Source: JBHENC01 sp051000345 (GTDB lineage Bacteria; Acidobacteriota; Blastocatellia; Pyrinomonadales; Pyrinomonadaceae). From it: DNA of 24,635 bases. The stretch spans positions 1-24,635 of the forward strand of contig JBPCOJ010000031.1 in the NCBI GenBank assembly GCA_051000345.1. The letters are read 5' to 3'. Of the stretch, positions 23,026 to 24,635 are shown in pieces. The notes under the pieces were generated by a model. The model saw only the letters and a program-made list of their open reading frames with translations, ran no database searches and had not been told where the DNA came from. The position numbers and the translations under genes are program-made. Positions within the stretch are counted from its first letter, which is position 1. Each line of letters begins with the position of its first letter.

Positions 23026-24635
23026 ATGAACAAAACAAAAACTTTATTCGCGTGGCTAATCATCGCGGCTATCGGCTTTACCGCGCTGGCGCAAAATCGA
23101 ATTGATCCGACGAAGGTAATCAACGAAGCGACCTTGCGCAGGCATATCAAATATCTCTCCGACGACGCTCTGGAAGGACGCGGCACGGGCGCGAAGGGCG
23201 GGGAAGCTGCCGTCCAATACATCGCCGCGCAATTGAAAAGTTTAGGTCTGCAAGGCGCGGGCGCAAATAAAAGTTTCTTTCAACCCGTCTCGCTCTTCGG
23301 CGTCAAGGCCGATCCGAACACGACACTGACCGTCTCCGCGAAAAACAGAAAAGAGACGTTCAAATTTGCCGATGAGTTCGTCGCTTTCACAGGCGCGCAG
23401 ACGCCCGTTGTCCAACTCAACAACGACATGGTTTTTGTCGGCTACGGCATCGATGCGCCGGAGCAACGCTGGAATGATTACAAAGGCAATGCGGATGCTT
23501 ACCGCAATAAGATTCTGGTGATGTTAGTCAATGATCCTCCGGCGACTGCCGAGGAGCCGAATCTTTTTGGTGGACGCACGCTCACTTATTACGGGCGCTG
23601 GACATACAAATTCGAGGAAGCGGCGAGACGCGGCGCAGCCGGTGTCATACTGCTTCATACAACCGAATCGGCTGGCTACCCTTGGAGCGTCGTGCGTACT
23701 TCAAACGGTTCGTGGCGCTACGACATTGCGCGTGATGCCGATCCGAACACGCCTTTTCTCAAGATGCGCGCGTGGATGACAAACGAAGCCGCGCAGCGCA
23801 TGTTGGCGCTCGCCGGACAAGATTTAGCGGACTTGCGCAAGCGCGCCGCCTCGCGCGATTTTCAACCCGTTCCGCTCAACTTAACCGGCGCAATCAATCT
23901 CAAAAGCGAGACGAAGCCCGTCAAGGCAGATAATGTCGTCGCAGTTATTCCCGGACGCGATCCGAAGCTGAAAAACGAGTACGTTGTTTTCTCAGCGCAC
24001 TGGGATCATCTGGGAATCGGCGCGCCGAACGCGAAGGGCGACCGTATTTATAACGGCGCGGTGGACAACGCTTCCGGCTGCGCTGCCGTGATTGCGATTG
24101 CCGAAGCGATTACAAAGCTACCCGCTAATCAACGCCCGCGCCGCTCGATTTTGTTTCTTTTTCCAACAGCAGAAGAGCAGGGGCTGCTCGGCGCGGAATG
24201 GTACGCGCGCCATCCGCTTGTGCCGCTTGCCAAAACAGCGGCGGACGTGAATCTCGATTCGATGAACATACACGGCCTGACGACTGACTTCGAGCCGCTC
24301 GGCGCGGATCGCTCGACGTTGAAGACGGTCGTTGACAGCGTGGCGCGCGAACGCGGACTTACAGTTTCGCCCGATGCGCGTCCCGAACAAGGCTCCTTCT
24401 ATCGCTCGGATCATTTCCCGTTTGCGAAAGTCGGCGTGCCTTCGATTAACTTGGAAGCGGGCGCGGATTTCGTCGGGCGTCCCGTAGGCTGGGGCGAAGA
24501 ACAGTTCAAAGCCTACAACGAAGCGAATTATCATCAGCCGTCGGACGAGTACAGCGATTCATGGAACTTCGACGGCATGGCGCAGGAAGCAGAGATTGCT
24601 CTTGCCATCGGCCTGCGCGTGGCGAATTCAGATGA
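23026..24635 (+). CDS. Secreted M28-family zinc aminopeptidase, C-terminus cut by window end
   Basis: An open frame of 536 codons running off the window. A signal peptide is clear: basic MNKTK, a hydrophobic core, and a cleavage site after ALA (residue 22). Residues ~130-290 contain a PA-like domain. The M28 metallopeptidase domain has all zinc and catalytic residues: His325 and Asp327 in SAHWDHLG, Asp347 in VDNASG, Glu383 and Glu384 in TAEEQGLLG, Asp411 in NLDSMN, and His503 in YHQPSDEY. It should trim peptides in the periplasm or outside the cell. GGAGA (23016-23020) precedes the ATG by five bases. Only a short C-terminal part should be missing. Confidence 0.9.
   Translation, partial: MNKTKTLFAWLIIAAIGFTALAQNRIDPTKVINEATLRRHIKYLSDDALEGRGTGAKGGEAAVQYIAAQLKSLGLQGAGANKSFFQPVSLFGVKADPNTTLTVSAKNRKETFKFADEFVAFTGAQTPVVQLNNDMVFVGYGIDAPEQRWNDYKGNADAYRNKILVMLVNDPPATAEEPNLFGGRTLTYYGRWTYKFEEAARRGAAGVILLHTTESAGYPWSVVRTSNGSWRYDIARDADPNTPFLKMRAWMTNEAAQRMLALAGQDLADLRKRAASRDFQPVPLNLTGAINLKSETKPVKADNVVAVIPGRDPKLKNEYVVFSAHWDHLGIGAPNAKGDRIYNGAVDNASGCAAVIAIAEAITKLPANQRPRRSILFLFPTAEEQGLLGAEWYARHPLVPLAKTAADVNLDSMNIHGLTTDFEPLGADRSTLKTVVDSVARERGLTVSPDARPEQGSFYRSDHFPFAKVGVPSINLEAGADFVGRPVGWGEEQFKAYNEANYHQPSDEYSDSWNFDGMAQEAEIALAIGLRVANSD

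Overview
The window reads as a chromosomal segment from a GC-rich bacterium, most likely an Acidobacteriota of the Blastocatellia/Pyrinomonadaceae type. That placement is inference from gene content (tandem FhaA-like proteins, a PocR-GGDEF protein, LarC, a secreted M28 peptidase), frequent TTG/GTG starts and overall codon usage; no rRNA or marker gene fixes it. There are no tRNAs, rRNAs, CRISPR arrays or insertion sequences. Gene packing is tight and no gene-free stretch exceeds about 260 bases.

Plus strand, 1-6593. After the tail of an oligopeptide ABC-transporter ATPase comes a four-gene operon: PocR-GAF-GGDEF diguanylate cyclase, a AAA/RsbW-like ATPase fusion, a STAS anti-sigma-antagonist protein, and a GAF-HD-GYP phosphodiesterase. 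A c-di-GMP maker and breaker thus flank a partner-switching pair, with overlapping or 16-base junctions. The ATPase fusion has lost the P-loop lysine and the Asp of the kinase G1 box. This is the most novel-looking system here. A perfect 38-bp palindrome separates it from the converging block.

Minus strand, 16625-6776. A SpoU rRNA methyltransferase is followed by a cell-wall phosphosignalling cluster transcribed as FhaA-like protein, class B PBP, FtsW/RodA, PP2C phosphatase, Ser/Thr kinase with an extracytoplasmic SH3-like domain, and a second FhaA-like protein. These are the same partners as the actinobacterial fhaA-fhaB-pstP-rodA-pbpA-pknA-pknB locus, in a different order. The kinase and phosphatase should set phospho-threonine marks read by the FHA proteins and couple envelope state to the glycosyltransferase/transpeptidase pair.

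16681-24635. A small single-domain receiver protein diverges from the methyltransferase, probably from a leaderless promoter. On the minus strand follow a type I-beta DAHP synthase (shikimate pathway) and arginyl-tRNA synthetase. Diverging from argS is a plus-strand run of larC (nickel-pincer cofactor synthesis), folE (GTP cyclohydrolase I), a small cupin, and a secreted M28 zinc aminopeptidase cut by the window end.
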